Under the pieces are notes generated by a model that ran no database searches, was not told the DNA's origin, and worked only from the letters and a program-made list of their open reading frames with translations. A DNA stretch of 64,000 nucleotides from Heterotrichella gracilis (Eukaryota; Sar; Xanthophyceae; Tribonematales; Xanthonemataceae), in the NCBI GenBank assembly GCA_032358255.1, contig JAULBX010001114.1:62001-126000 (forward strand), in the 5' to 3' direction. Positions 38,834-49,369 of this stretch are shown one piece after another. The stretch's first letter is position 1; each line of letters starts with the position of its first letter. The position numbers were made by a program, and so were the translations under genes.

Positions 38834-41800
38834 ATGCATGCACCCACTTGCAGCACATCAAACTCACTGAAAACCTTCTTTGTAGGTCATGCTGGGTCTG
38901 CATCACAGAGAGGTGCCGCAGGGCGCACCTGTCCAGGGGTGCTACCTCGCCGTCACCTTGCACCGCATGCATTGAGTAGTAGTGGACAACTGGCAACGTA
39001 CAGCACGCAACGGCGACACACAACGCAGGTAATGCAGTGTATTGTGCTTGGGTTCCATTCGTTGAGCAGTTGTTGAAGCTAACCGTGCATGAGGCTTACT
39101 TCATGATCTGTGCCCACAGCTGCATGCGTCCTCCACCCCAGCGCCAGACACCACGGCTGATGGCACAGAAAAGGAGGTACGGGATGGGGTTGCCACTCGG
39201 TTCATGTCCTTGAGTGTACCAGGGCCACCACTAGTGGTAAGTGCCACCCCTCAGCTGCCAGCTCACTGGTTGCTGGCCTGCAGGAGAGCTACGATGTGTA
39301 TGTGTATGTGCCCACCCCCCTGGCTGAAGGGGAGGAGAAGCACGTGCTGTCTGTATTCGTGGCGGACGAGGCGGGTCTCATCAACCGCGTGGCGGGGGTG
39401 TTCGCGCGGAGAGGTGCGGTGGTGCACCCAAGTGCCAAGTGTCCCCCCATGGTGGGCATTGCCAATGGCATGGCGCATGCAATCCACGGCGATTGTGGTT
39501 GGACAGTGAAGTCAAGAACGACACCAGTGGCCTTGCCCATGACTATATTGAGAGATTCTCACGCGTGCATTCTGCGCAGGTGCCAACATCGAGTCCCTGG
39601 CAGTGGGTCTGAACGTGGACAAGGCGCTGTTCACCATCGTGGTGAATGGAACAGCAAACACCGTGGTTCGCACACAACCCGCACCTGCAGCGCTTGACGT
39701 GCATAGCATGGTTTCTCGCTCCAGCGCATCTCAACACCCGTGACAGTGCTTGCATCACCCCACAGCCCGCACAGGCACCCTTGCCATACTCATCCAACAT
39801 GGATCCAACATGGCTTGGCCAACATAATAATCTCTACCAGCTCGCTAATTATCCTTGACTTTGTTGGGAGCTCATTGCATCATGGCATCCACTGATGCTG
39901 ACATTAGCCAACAGCCTGGCGTGGCATGAGTTGACATGGTGCATCAGAATGTCATAACGCCCGCCGCATATTGCCATAGGCAACTCCAGGGCGTTGTGCA
40001 TTTTGCATCCTGCCGCTTTCCCGCCGCGATGCATCCCCCTTTCTGCTCGACCCACCACCTGGCACGTCCCCTTAATATCTAGGGTTTAGGGTTTAGGGGT
40101 TGTGGCACGTCCCTTCCTTGGATCTCCCTGTTGTGCTGCAGGCCAACCTCGCCAAGCAGGTTGCCAAGCTGGTGTCTGTGCGATACGTGGAGGACATCAC
40201 AGGCAGCGAGCGCGTGGGTACGTACTGGGGTTAAGGGTAGGATCATCGTGCCGCAACAGCATCACTGCCTTGCGGCTGTTGGCCCTGCACGTTTCTGCGC
40301 ATGCACCCGCTCCACCTCGCATGTGCATGGCAGCCTGTGGAACCCATGTGGCTTAAATATGTGCACTGTGCACCAGCAGATATGCATGCATGCATTGGGC
40401 GACCTGGCAAAGGTGTGCATGCGGTTGCCACCTGGCAGCGGCAACACTGTGTCCATGCAGTCGCCTGCCATGTAGCCCCGTCCCTCGTCATTTGCAAATG
40501 CACCGCAATTGTGGTGCCTGTATGCAACATACAACTGCACCCATGCATGCACACATCGACACAGATGCCCTCAGCATCACACCCTCACAACCCCAATCTG
40601 TGGTTTCCTCCCCGCAGAGCGGGAATTGATGCTTCTGAAGCTGCGCGCCCCCCCCGGCCCTGCCCGCACTGAGGTGCTTCAGCTGGCTGAGATCTTCCGC
40701 GCGCGCGTGGTGGATGTGTCGGAGCGGTGCCTCACACTGTGCGCCACCGGCGACCCGGGCAAGGTGGGTGGCGCTTGCATGTGCAAAAATGGAGTGCAGG
40801 GGTGTCCTTTACTCTCCAATTGCATTATAAAGCTTTTGGAACAATTTGTATCAAACCCCTCCAGCCCGAATCAGGGGCATGTGGATGCATGTGGGCTGTG
40901 GACAATGCATAGTACTGCCTCATGCTGTGCGCCACCGGCAACCCATTTATGCATGTGGCACGTGCATGAGCAAGGGGGGATGAGGGCACGGGCAGGGTGG
41001 GTGGTGCACAAGGGAAGAAAGTTTGGGCAGGGTGGATGTCACAGGTCGAGGAATTGTTCATGATTAAACGGCATTTAAAGCAAATCGTGACCATTCAATG
41101 GGAGATAACGGGTTCCACGTGCAGACCATGACCATTCAGCACCAGATCAATAGTATGCAAAACCAGAGCATCGCCATCCTACCCCAGGTTATGTCCCTTT
41201 ACAAGCAGATCATTGCCACCAAACAATTAACACTCTCCAACTCTCCCACATTTTCCCAGCCAAAATCAAGCCATCCCTTGCACTTGCAGATCATCGCCAT
41301 CCAAAAGGTGCTGAGCAAGTTTGGCATCGTTGAGATCGCCCGCACGGGGCGCATCTCCCTCAAGCGCGGCTATGACCTGCTAGACATGGGGGAGTGGGGG
41401 GAGGAGTCGCCCCTGCCACCGGTCAAGCTGGGGCGGGCGGAGGTGAAGGGGCAAAACGGGGGGGTGGCGGCGCCCAGTGGGGGGGATGTGTACACGGCGG
41501 ACCCGCTGGCCTCAGGTGGGGGGTGGGGGAGTGGGTGGGGGGAAAGTGGGGTTAGGGGTATGTGCATGTGTGCAGCTTGAGGGGGATGGCCTGCGATGTT
41601 CATTTGCTCTTGCACACCGGGATCAGCGGTGTCATATATGTTGGTTGGGGGTGGAGGGGTGCTCACATATTAAGTAAAGGGGAGGGGGCGAGGTGTAGTG
41701 TGGTGGGAGGTGTATGATCCGCTGGCATCAGGTCGGGGATGGGGGCTGGGAGGGAGGGGGCACGGTGTGGTTTTTGCATGTGTGCGTCCAGCGACAGTGG

Positions 41801-44674
41801 GTGCATACTGTAGATTTGGTGCCGTAGCATGCACGAGGGAGGGTGGGTTGTGCGGGTGGGGGAGGGCGGGTAGAGGCATGTGGGCAGCCTGAGAGGTGGG
41901 ATGGAGTTGGCTGTGGTGCACATGCTGCGCCATGCCTGACATGGCGAGCAGGCATAGCTGCCGCACGTCCATTCCCTACACATTGCACATTGCTGCAAGC
42001 CCGCTGCCCCTCACCTGAAGCAGCAACCCCTCCCCCTCATATCACACACCATTTCCCCAGGCATCACCCTCTTCTGTATTGCAGTACCCTCCCTCCCCTG
42101 GTGCGCCACCCCCTCCCCCCCCCTCCCATGGCATTAACCCCCCTCCCATCTGCCAATGTTAGTTTTATTTTTAATTCTGCTTATCGTTACCTTTTATTAT
42201 TGTTTTTGCCATGCAGGCGTGTGGGAGGTGAGCAACGTGCTGGACGCAGCCTACGACCGCACAGCCAAGTACGAGCCCCACACCCTCTCCATCGAGGTCA
42301 TCGACACCCCCGGGGTACTGAACCAGGTCACCGGCGTGTTTGCCCGGCGCGGCTACAACGTGCAGTCACTGGCGGTGGGCAACTCGGAAAAACCCGGGGA
42401 GAGCCGCATCACCATGGTGGTCCCCGGGACCGGCCAGGGGGCTGGCAAGCTTGTGAACCAGCTGAACAAGCTGGTGTATGTGCAGAAGGTTACTGACCTC
42501 ACCTCGGTGCCCATGTCGCTGCGGGAGCTGATGCTCATCAAGGTGAGGCTGGTACCAATTACTGTTTAGGACAATTGTGGGGTGGATGGGGTCTAGGGTG
42601 TGGCATTGTAGCGAGGTGGAGGGCGTGGGATTCAGGGTTGCCGGGTGGGGGGTAGAGATGGGGACATCGTGTCTGGCATTTTGTGGGTGGGAGGTATGTG
42701 CGGAAGGTTACTGACCTCACGTCGGTGCCCATGTCGCTGCGGGAGCCGATGCTCATCAAGGTGAGGCTGGTACCAATTACTGTTTAGGACAATTGTGGGG
42801 TGGATGGGGTCTAGGGTGTGGCATTGTAGCGAGGTGGANNNNNNNNNNNNNNNNNNNNNNNNNNNNNNNNNNNNNNNNNNNNNNNNNNNNNNNNNNNNNN
42901 NNNNNNNNNNNNNNNNNNNNNNNNNNNNNNNNNNNNNNATGGGGACATCGTGTCTGGCATTTTGTGGGTGGGAGGTATGTGCGGAAGGTTACTGACCTCA
43001 CGTCGGTGCCCATGTTGCTGCGGGAGCCGATGCTCATCAAGATGAGGCTGGTACCAATTACTGTTTAGGACAATTGTGGGGTGGATGGGGTTGTTTGGTT
43101 AGAGAAAGACACTTAGAAGCGTGGGATGTAGGGTTGCTGGGTTGGGTGTCGAGGTAGAGGCATTGTGTGGGTGGGATTGTGTGCAGAAGGTGACTGACCT
43201 CACCTCGGTGCCCATGTCGCTGCGGGAGCTGATGCTCATCAAGGTGAGGGTAGTAATCTTTGGAAAATATCGGTTGGCACTACCACAAGGAAATATTGTT
43301 TTTTGCCCCGCTTGGTCCCTTTCCGTTTTTGTTTATGATGTACAAAATGGTGGTATCATGACAGAACCCGTGTGATCCGGTTTTGAAGGATAAGTTCAGG
43401 ACTCATCCCTCGTCATCCTTGCACCCCTGCACCCCCACCCCCGTCCTCATCCTTGCCCCCCCCACCCACTACTACGCACCCACCCACCCCTTTCCCCCAC
43501 CCGCCTCAGGTCCAATGCACCGCCGCCCAGCGTGGCGAGATCACCGACCTTGCGCAGATCTTCCGCGCCGCTGTGTGCGATGTGTCCCTGGACACAGTCA
43601 GCCTGGAGGTGACGGGCAAGGAGGACAAGATGACCAAGATCCAGGAGCTGCTGCAGCCATATGGTGAGGACAAAACCCTAAACCCTAAATGTTAATCCCA
43701 AAACTCTAGACTTTAGGACAAGATGACCAAGATCCAGGAGCTGCTGCAGCCATACGGTGAGGGCAAAACCCTAAACCCTAAATCCTAAATCCTCAACCCT
43801 AGGACAAGACGACCACGATCCAGGAGCTGCTGCAGCCATAAGGTGACGGAAAAACCCTAAATCTTACATCCTAAACCCTAAACCCTAGGACAAGATAACC
43901 GAGATCCAGGGGCTGCTGCAGCCATACGGTGAGGGCAAAACCCTGAACCCTGAACACTTGGACAAGATGACAGGAGCTGCTGCAACCATACATTGGTGCA
44001 AAACCCTTGCTTTGAACCCCACATCCAGGGTTGGTGTGGTCACTGCATCCGATTCGGCGGTGTTGATGAGATGCGTTTTGGGTAAATGGCTGTGCTGGGC
44101 TAGCTATGGAATCGTACTAACATGGGTCTCGCATCAGTAACATGGTTTTTTTGCTAGGCGGCGGTGTGTATACCGATGTGCTTGCCCTCATTGCTGGTAA
44201 TGGATGCAAATACTGCCCTGCTGGGTTGGACTATGTGCACCGCCATGCATGTCCCCATTGCAGTGTGGCCTTGTACTTCCTGACCTGCATACCCCACTGC
44301 TTGGTGTCGCTGGGCGCATTGCCCTGAATGGGTCACCGCGACGTGGTGGTGTGCACGCCGGCTTTATCAAGAAACATTACACACTTATAATGTATATCTC
44401 TATTAGTATATAGACAAATAATATACTGGGTTATTGTATAGTAAGAAACAATGAACCCAGCGCTGGATGGGTACTGTGGGTACTGTGCCCCTACGCATCA
44501 CAGGGGTCATGCTGTGTCCTCGTAAAACCCTAACCATTAAACCTAAACCCTGCCTGTGCTCACCCTGCAGGCATTCTGGAGATTGCTCGCACGGGCCGTG
44601 TGGCGTTGTCGCGTGAGTCGGGCGTGGATAGCAAGTACCTGGCGCAAATGCAGGGGGGCCGCGTCATGGTGTGA
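38834..44674 (+). CDS. Acetolactate synthase (AHAS) regulatory small subunit, two-repeat plant type
   Basis: Exons in phase: 38834-39028, 39120-39176, 39284-39413, 39580-39665, 40142-40217, 40618-40763, 41290-41515, 42217-42542, 43510-43663 and 44571-44674 (499 residues). Residues 1-84 are basic and Ser/Thr/Ala-rich, as expected of a plastid transit peptide. Two IlvH-type halves follow: the first starts at about 95 ([43 protein letters not shown]), the second at about 320 ([61 protein letters not shown]). Each has an ACT domain. The subunit activates the plastid enzyme of branched-chain amino acid synthesis and gives feedback inhibition by valine, leucine and isoleucine. The start is uncertain because an acceptor-like TTTGTAG at about 38886 could mean an upstream first exon. 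The introns after exons 8 and 9 carry tandem copies of those exon ends. Confidence 0.9.
42486..43243 (+). repeat. Tandem copies of acetolactate synthase exon-8 end plus intron start, with N gap
   Basis: The last about 57 bp of exon 8 and the following intron are repeated: unit starts are at 42486, 42704, 42985 and 43187. The first period is 218 bp. Copies 2 and 3 match copy 1 closely (GGAGCTG becomes GGAGCCG) and the fourth is more diverged. Copies keep the AAGGTGAGG donor. The assembly gap lies inside copy 2. Confidence 0.9.
42839..42938. other. Assembly gap (100 N)
   Basis: Exactly 100 N within a 218-bp tandem repeat. By comparison with the previous unit only about 37 bp are missing (or 37 plus whole units), so the gap size is probably a placeholder. 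Confidence 0.95.
43624..44010 (+). repeat. Five tandem copies of acetolactate synthase exon-9 end with CCCTAAA tracts
   Basis: GACAAGATGACC...CAGGAGCTGCTGCAGCCAT followed by a donor-like GGTGAGG begins at 43624 (true exon) and recurs at 43717, 43803, 43889 and 43961. Spacings are 93, 86, 86 and 72 bp. Each copy is followed by AAAACCCTAAACCCTAAAT-type telomere-like sequence. Copies decay towards the right. Confidence 0.92.
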
Positions 44675-45553
44675 GGCGGGGGACTGTGTCAGGGCACAGG
44701 TTGCGGCTTGCAACTGTGCACAGGTTGGGGGCCGCAAATGTGCACAGGTTAGGGCCTGCGACAGTGCACAGGTTGGGGGACTGGGACGGTCATCCGTCGG
44801 TACAGTGCAGTGGGAGGTGGAGTAGGTGTTGAGGGGGGGTGTTCCAGGGAGCGGGGTAAGAATTGCTGGCTGCGGCGCAGGCCCAGTGGCGGCACTTGAA
44901 GTATCTTGTACAGTTCTGATTCTCAGAGGTGGTGCACATAAGGCAGCCGCTGCCTTGAAAACAGTATTGGATTTTCACCTTAGTGGCTGTAGCTGCAACA
45001 TGCACCACAGTTTGTAGAGGCGGTTTTAATTGGCCCACGGCAACGCTACGAATTCCAGTAGTCCTTCCCAAATCGCTATCTGTACCTGGTTCATCGAGTT
45101 TGGACAATAGTGCTGACCACACTTGTGACCCTCTAGCGCCTGGCATGGCCGTGGGGAGATCAACGCTGGATAATCATCAGTGCTTTAATGGTGTAACTTT
45201 TGCGATTACCAGCTGGCGCACAACTTTATAAACAATGTTCAATTTAATAAACTGTTGAAAGTTTATAAATAAACTGTTGAAAGCTTCATATTTTATTGAA
45301 CATCCATGCAGTTGATTTTGCTAGAACGTATTGCAACTCCAACCACCGCTGGATGACATTGTAATACCTTGAGCTTTTGGAGTCTTTTGAGAGGATCCTT
45401 TGAGACTCTTTTGAGCATGATGCTCAGAGTCAAATTCACGAGTCTTGGCATTGTCAACACGGCGTGTGACACAGTGTACCCACCACATTGTTATGATATA
45501 TCGGGCATGCTATTAATTTACAGGCTGCAGCAGCTGAGAAGGGAACTGAGTTG
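44675..45553. other. Intergenic between convergent genes
   Basis: The first 120 bp hold four copies of a GTGCACAGGTTG(G/C)GG unit at about 44692-44775. Further right, AATAAACTGTTGAAAG is duplicated at about 45246 and 45268. No gene was recognised. Confidence 0.45.
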
Positions 45554-47392
45554 TTAGCAGGTGGGCAAGGTGACATTCAAATTCTCAAAATACCATGCGC
45601 CTGCATCCCGGAAAAATTGGATTTTGTTTTTCCTACCCGATACCCAGTTTACGTGCACCCAGGCAAAGCTGTGGTTTGCCATGTAACCCTCTGGATCCAA
45701 CTTGAGGCCAGCCTGGAGCGTTTTACCATCAGGAAACTTGGCGGGTGGCACGGTGTACTGCTTGAAACTACGGTCAAACTTCCTTTCCTTCTTAAGGACA
45801 ACCTGGATAACATCCTGATCACCTTTGCCAGGCATGTTAGGGGTGTAGTCGTACCATAGACTGACCAAACGCAGGCTTTCCTCGTTCCCTGGGACGTATA
45901 CGAAACAGCCACACTCTGCAAAAAAATCCTTCTGGTTCATGATGGCATACCCTTCCCCCACAGGCAGGTAATTAAAAGGGTTTTCAAGCACGACAGTATC
46001 CACGTCCATGAACAAAATGTTGGCTTGGAGCTTGAGAAAAGACCGGTACACCCACGGTCGCAAGTACATTGCTGCATAATAACTCGGAGTGCCAAACTTT
46101 TTAGCCTTTGACCCAGTCCTCAATGATGGAGGCATACCTAAAACGTGACCAGGTAGCCTATCCCTCAATAAATCAAGCGCAACATTGTCCTCAGCCAGAA
46201 AAAAGTAGTTGTCAACCCCAGCCCTCAAAATGGAAGTGTGCAAGTTCAACGCCATGTCCAAAAACGCGCAGTTCACGCTGATAATCATGAAGGTATCCCC
46301 GGGCTTGACAACCTCCCCACTGCCCGAGTCAGGCCAAAGGAGGTCAGGCACACCCAGCGGGTAGGGGTTGGTGGCGTTGAATGGTGAGCCGTCGAAGATT
46401 TCAAGGTACGACTCAACCTCCCCTGGCGTCTGTCCACTTTTGGCCACCAGATAGCCCGTCAGAAGCTTAATCTCCTCCCACTCCCGGTATATGGTTGAAG
46501 GGTACAGGCCAGTGGTGCTTGGGGGTGGCGTGGGAGGGCAGAGGCGGGACACCAGGTGCTTCTTGTGGTCTGGGATCCCGACCGCTGCCAAGAGCTCCGA
46601 GAAAAAAACGGCGCAGGTGTTGGTCAGCTGGATGTGGTTGATTTGGTGGTCTTGGGCTAGGCGGGCCATCCAGCTCCACCTCCAGGAGAGTATGGTGGAG
46701 ACATTGCGCTGGTTGAAGGCGAGATGGGCTGCCAGCTCAGCATAGTCCCTGTCTGGGAACAAGCTTGCGTTGCCAGCGTACACCCCAAAGCTTGCTGGCA
46801 GCTCCCAGCCCAGGCTCCTAGCGAGGCCAGTGGTGAGCATGTGGAGGTCCTCCACCACGTTCACCACAGTGACCTTGCCCACCTTGGCTTTGGACATGCG
46901 CAGGGTCCTGCACAGGGTCCGCCATACCCTCTCTGGCACCGCATCTTGGCTGTGATATGAGCCCACGTCCGTGCAGTTCTGGAGGGCGTGCAACGGTAGG
47001 GGGCCATCACTGCAGTTTGAGGCGCCGTGGAGCGCTGCCAGCCCTATCCTGCGTTTGTGAGCCAGCGAGGATCGCAGCGCCACAGGCTCGTCCAGGACCA
47101 GCAATGCCAGGGGAGGTGGGGTCTTAGCATTTGCTGGTTGTGGGCTGCTGTCATCTGGGAAAAGGAAGGTGGCCCCAAGGACCCCGTGGCGGTCGAGCAA
47201 AGAGCGGTACTTGCAAGCGAGCTGCTTTGCGGCACAATTATGCAGGTAGGCCTTCTCAACAAAAGTCTTTGCCAGCAAAGCGTGAGTTGGGCAGGAGGCA
47301 GTGATGCGGATGGTGTGGAAGGGCGTGCTTTTAGTAAGAGCTGGCAAGGCCACGAAGGAGCAAAGGCACAGCAGTAATAGCCGCACTAGCAT
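45554..47392 (-). CDS. GT77-like nucleotide-diphospho-sugar transferase, secretory
   Basis: One intronless frame of 612 residues, unusual in this intron-rich window. Residues 1-20 are a cleavable signal peptide or short anchor (MLVRLLLLCLCSFVALPALT). The C-terminal half matches the nucleotide-diphospho-sugar transferase fold of GT77 (RRA, XEG113, RGXT-like): SVNCAFLDMALNLHTSILRA, KKFGTPSYYAAMYLRP, then the DxD motif FMDVDTV with D463/D465 expected to bind the metal-nucleotide sugar, and the downstream GDQDVIQVV at about 524-532. GT77 enzymes add arabinose, galactose or xylose to extensins, pectin or other glycoproteins in the Golgi. The N-terminal 250 residues are not recognised. The start is the first Met before the signal sequence. 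It is divergent from the GT47 gene, 981 bp away. Confidence 0.85.
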   Translation of the reverse strand: MLVRLLLLCLCSFVALPALTKSTPFHTIRITASCPTHALLAKTFVEKAYLHNCAAKQLACKYRSLLDRHGVLGATFLFPDDSSPQPANAKTPPPLALLVLDEPVALRSSLAHKRRIGLAALHGASNCSDGPLPLHALQNCTDVGSYHSQDAVPERVWRTLCRTLRMSKAKVGKVTVVNVVEDLHMLTTGLARSLGWELPASFGVYAGNASLFPDRDYAELAAHLAFNQRNVSTILSWRWSWMARLAQDHQINHIQLTNTCAVFFSELLAAVGIPDHKKHLVSRLCPPTPPPSTTGLYPSTIYREWEEIKLLTGYLVAKSGQTPGEVESYLEIFDGSPFNATNPYPLGVPDLLWPDSGSGEVVKPGDTFMIISVNCAFLDMALNLHTSILRAGVDNYFFLAEDNVALDLLRDRLPGHVLGMPPSLRTGSKAKKFGTPSYYAAMYLRPWVYRSFLKLQANILFMDVDTVVLENPFNYLPVGEGYAIMNQKDFFAECGCFVYVPGNEESLRLVSLWYDYTPNMPGKGDQDVIQVVLKKERKFDRSFKQYTVPPAKFPDGKTLQAGLKLDPEGYMANHSFAWVHVNWVSGRKNKIQFFRDAGAWYFENLNVTLPTC

Positions 47393-48373
47393 TGGTGCTG
47401 GCTTGTCATGGAGCTAGCTGGAGTGTGCAAAGCTAGCTAGAGTGGAGGTCACGTGCCCAACGCTGAGGTTGCTGCTGATGCCAACACACAAGGAGTGGGG
47501 TTACAACGTCGCAGTGCACTAGTTGCGCTTCTTCAAACGGCTTAACCTTATGCATGCAAAAGGTGCAGAACCCCAAAGGTGCAGCACTGCAATTCAGCCC
47601 GCCCAAAGAGGTCATACAAATGTTGTTACATTTGGGGTCCTTCAAGTGTGAAACAGGACAATTGTCAATATGAACCCATCATATATTTCACGCATTTCAG
47701 TATTTTCGAGGGACTCTCTACAAGGCCCCAGTCCGTGACAGGCACATTTATTCTCCAGTTATTCTTCAACTAGAGCCTCTGGTAGAGGTCCATACAGGCG
47801 TCGTCATAACCCAATGCCTACCAAGGAGTACGCTTCAGCTTGTTTCTACCGCGCTGGCACGATACACGCGTTTGATCGCACGTTGGCAAGAAAATGTGTT
47901 TTGCATGCATGCATGAATTCACTCAAACGTATTAACTTGATAACTTGGTAATGCTGGCAACACAGTAGACCGAATAACGGTTTAGCTATTCTTGCGTTAC
48001 GATCACTGCTTGTTTAGCACCCGTCACACCACTTCCACTTGGCTCAACCAATCGTGGAATGAACTGGTAGAGCAAATGGGGCAGCCAGTGGCCAGGGCTC
48101 TACCGAGTCCTCAGTACTTGCTCTAGCAAGCCATTTGAGCCAGAACGATGTATCGGTTATATTGGGTAGCCTGCCATTGGAAGCTGCGCGGCTTCCTTCG
48201 GCCATCTACTGGCTAACCTCCACTGGCGCCATTGACCCACCTCCAGGTGTGGCACAACCCTGGCAACTGTCTCACTGCCACCGCTTCCTGCCACAGCAGT
48301 GGTCCCCACGACACACACACTTGGCCCCCGAAGACCCCTCACACCGCAACCCTACAATTGCTTACAGGTCAGC
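47393..48373. promoter_or_regulatory. Divergent promoter region between GT77-like and GT47-like genes
   Basis: The two intronless glycosyltransferase genes start in opposite directions from this 981-bp stretch. A GCATGCATGCATGAAT run lies near 47905. No defined promoter element was recognised. Confidence 0.4.
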
Positions 48374-49369
48374 ATGGGTGGCTATGTCAAGGTCAGGGTG
48401 CAGCACAACCTTTGGACAGCCGTGCTGGCGGTGGTGTTGCTCCAGCGCGTGTGTGGAAAAGTGGCGGCGCCGGGGAGGGCAGAGTACCAACGCCAGCTAA
48501 TCATGGACACGGCACACTTTCGACCAAAGCCCGTGACTGCCTACGGGGGCTACAAAGGGCCCTGGATGGAGCAGTATTTCTTTGACTACTTCACCAGGAG
48601 CAGGCAGCTCCAGAGCCACCTGCAGTCAGTATACATACCAATTGACTTCACGGAGAGCATGCACAAGAAGCTGGCGCCCAACGTGACGCAGTTCCTGCAG
48701 ACCCTGGACCCAAAGTTTGAGTACTTCATGCTGGCGCAGTTTGGCAAGGGCGTGGGACGGCGCCACCCGCTGCACCCCATCACCATCCCGCAGCAGCTCA
48801 ACATCACCGGCTTCTTCTCGGGCGGGTGCTCGGCCTGTGACAAGTACAGCGATGTCATCCCCCTCCCCTTGCTGAAGGAGGAGCTGTACCCGTCCCTGAC
48901 CCTGCGCAGGCGGGACATCTTTGTGCTGTTCCAAGGCAAGGAGAAGACCCACCCCAAGCGCAAGATGCTGAGGGAGCGGTACAACACCACCTTCACCTTC
49001 CTCCCACCGGGGAAAGGCAACTGGAAGCACAACATGCAGCGCGCCAGGTTCACGCTGTGCCCGCGGGGCACAGGCGAAACCTCCTTCCGCCTGTTTGAGG
49101 CCATCCAGATGCTCAGCATACCCATCTACCTGTGGGAGGGAACCCTTTTCCTGCCCTACCAGGACATGCTCGATTGGACCGAGTTTGCAATCGTCATGAA
49201 CTTCAAGGATGCGGTCACGGGCACCAACCTGCTGGCTGCCGTGAACCAGGCGGTTGCGCGGGAACAGCAGATGCGTGCCAAGCTGGCAGCCATTCGCCAC
49301 TTGTTCACGTATGAGTCGTCCAGCAGGTACCTCCTGGAGCGGATGCTGAGCAAGAACTTTGCGTGCTAG
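48374..49369 (+). CDS. Exostosin-family (GT47) glycosyltransferase
   Basis: A single intronless frame of 331 residues. A signal anchor lies near residues 12-28 (LWTAVLAVVLLQRVCG). Exostosin hallmarks follow: YGPW-like GGYKGPWMEQYFFDYF, DVIPLPLL, RRRDIFVLFQGK, and the C-terminal motif FTLCPRGTGETSFRLFEAIQ at about 226-245, then IPIYLWEGTLFLPYQDMLDW. GT47 enzymes are Golgi inverting transferases building cell-wall or matrix glycans (heparan, xyloglucan, xylan, arabinan by subgroup); the substrate cannot be told. The Met at 48374 is preferred over an in-frame Met at 48299 because the extra 25 residues are not conserved-looking. Absence of introns, as in its divergent GT77 neighbour, sets this pair apart from all other genes here. 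Confidence 0.9.
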   Translation: MGGYVKVRVQHNLWTAVLAVVLLQRVCGKVAAPGRAEYQRQLIMDTAHFRPKPVTAYGGYKGPWMEQYFFDYFTRSRQLQSHLQSVYIPIDFTESMHKKLAPNVTQFLQTLDPKFEYFMLAQFGKGVGRRHPLHPITIPQQLNITGFFSGGCSACDKYSDVIPLPLLKEELYPSLTLRRRDIFVLFQGKEKTHPKRKMLRERYNTTFTFLPPGKGNWKHNMQRARFTLCPRGTGETSFRLFEAIQMLSIPIYLWEGTLFLPYQDMLDWTEFAIVMNFKDAVTGTNLLAAVNQAVAREQQMRAKLAAIRHLFTYESSSRYLLERMLSKNFAC

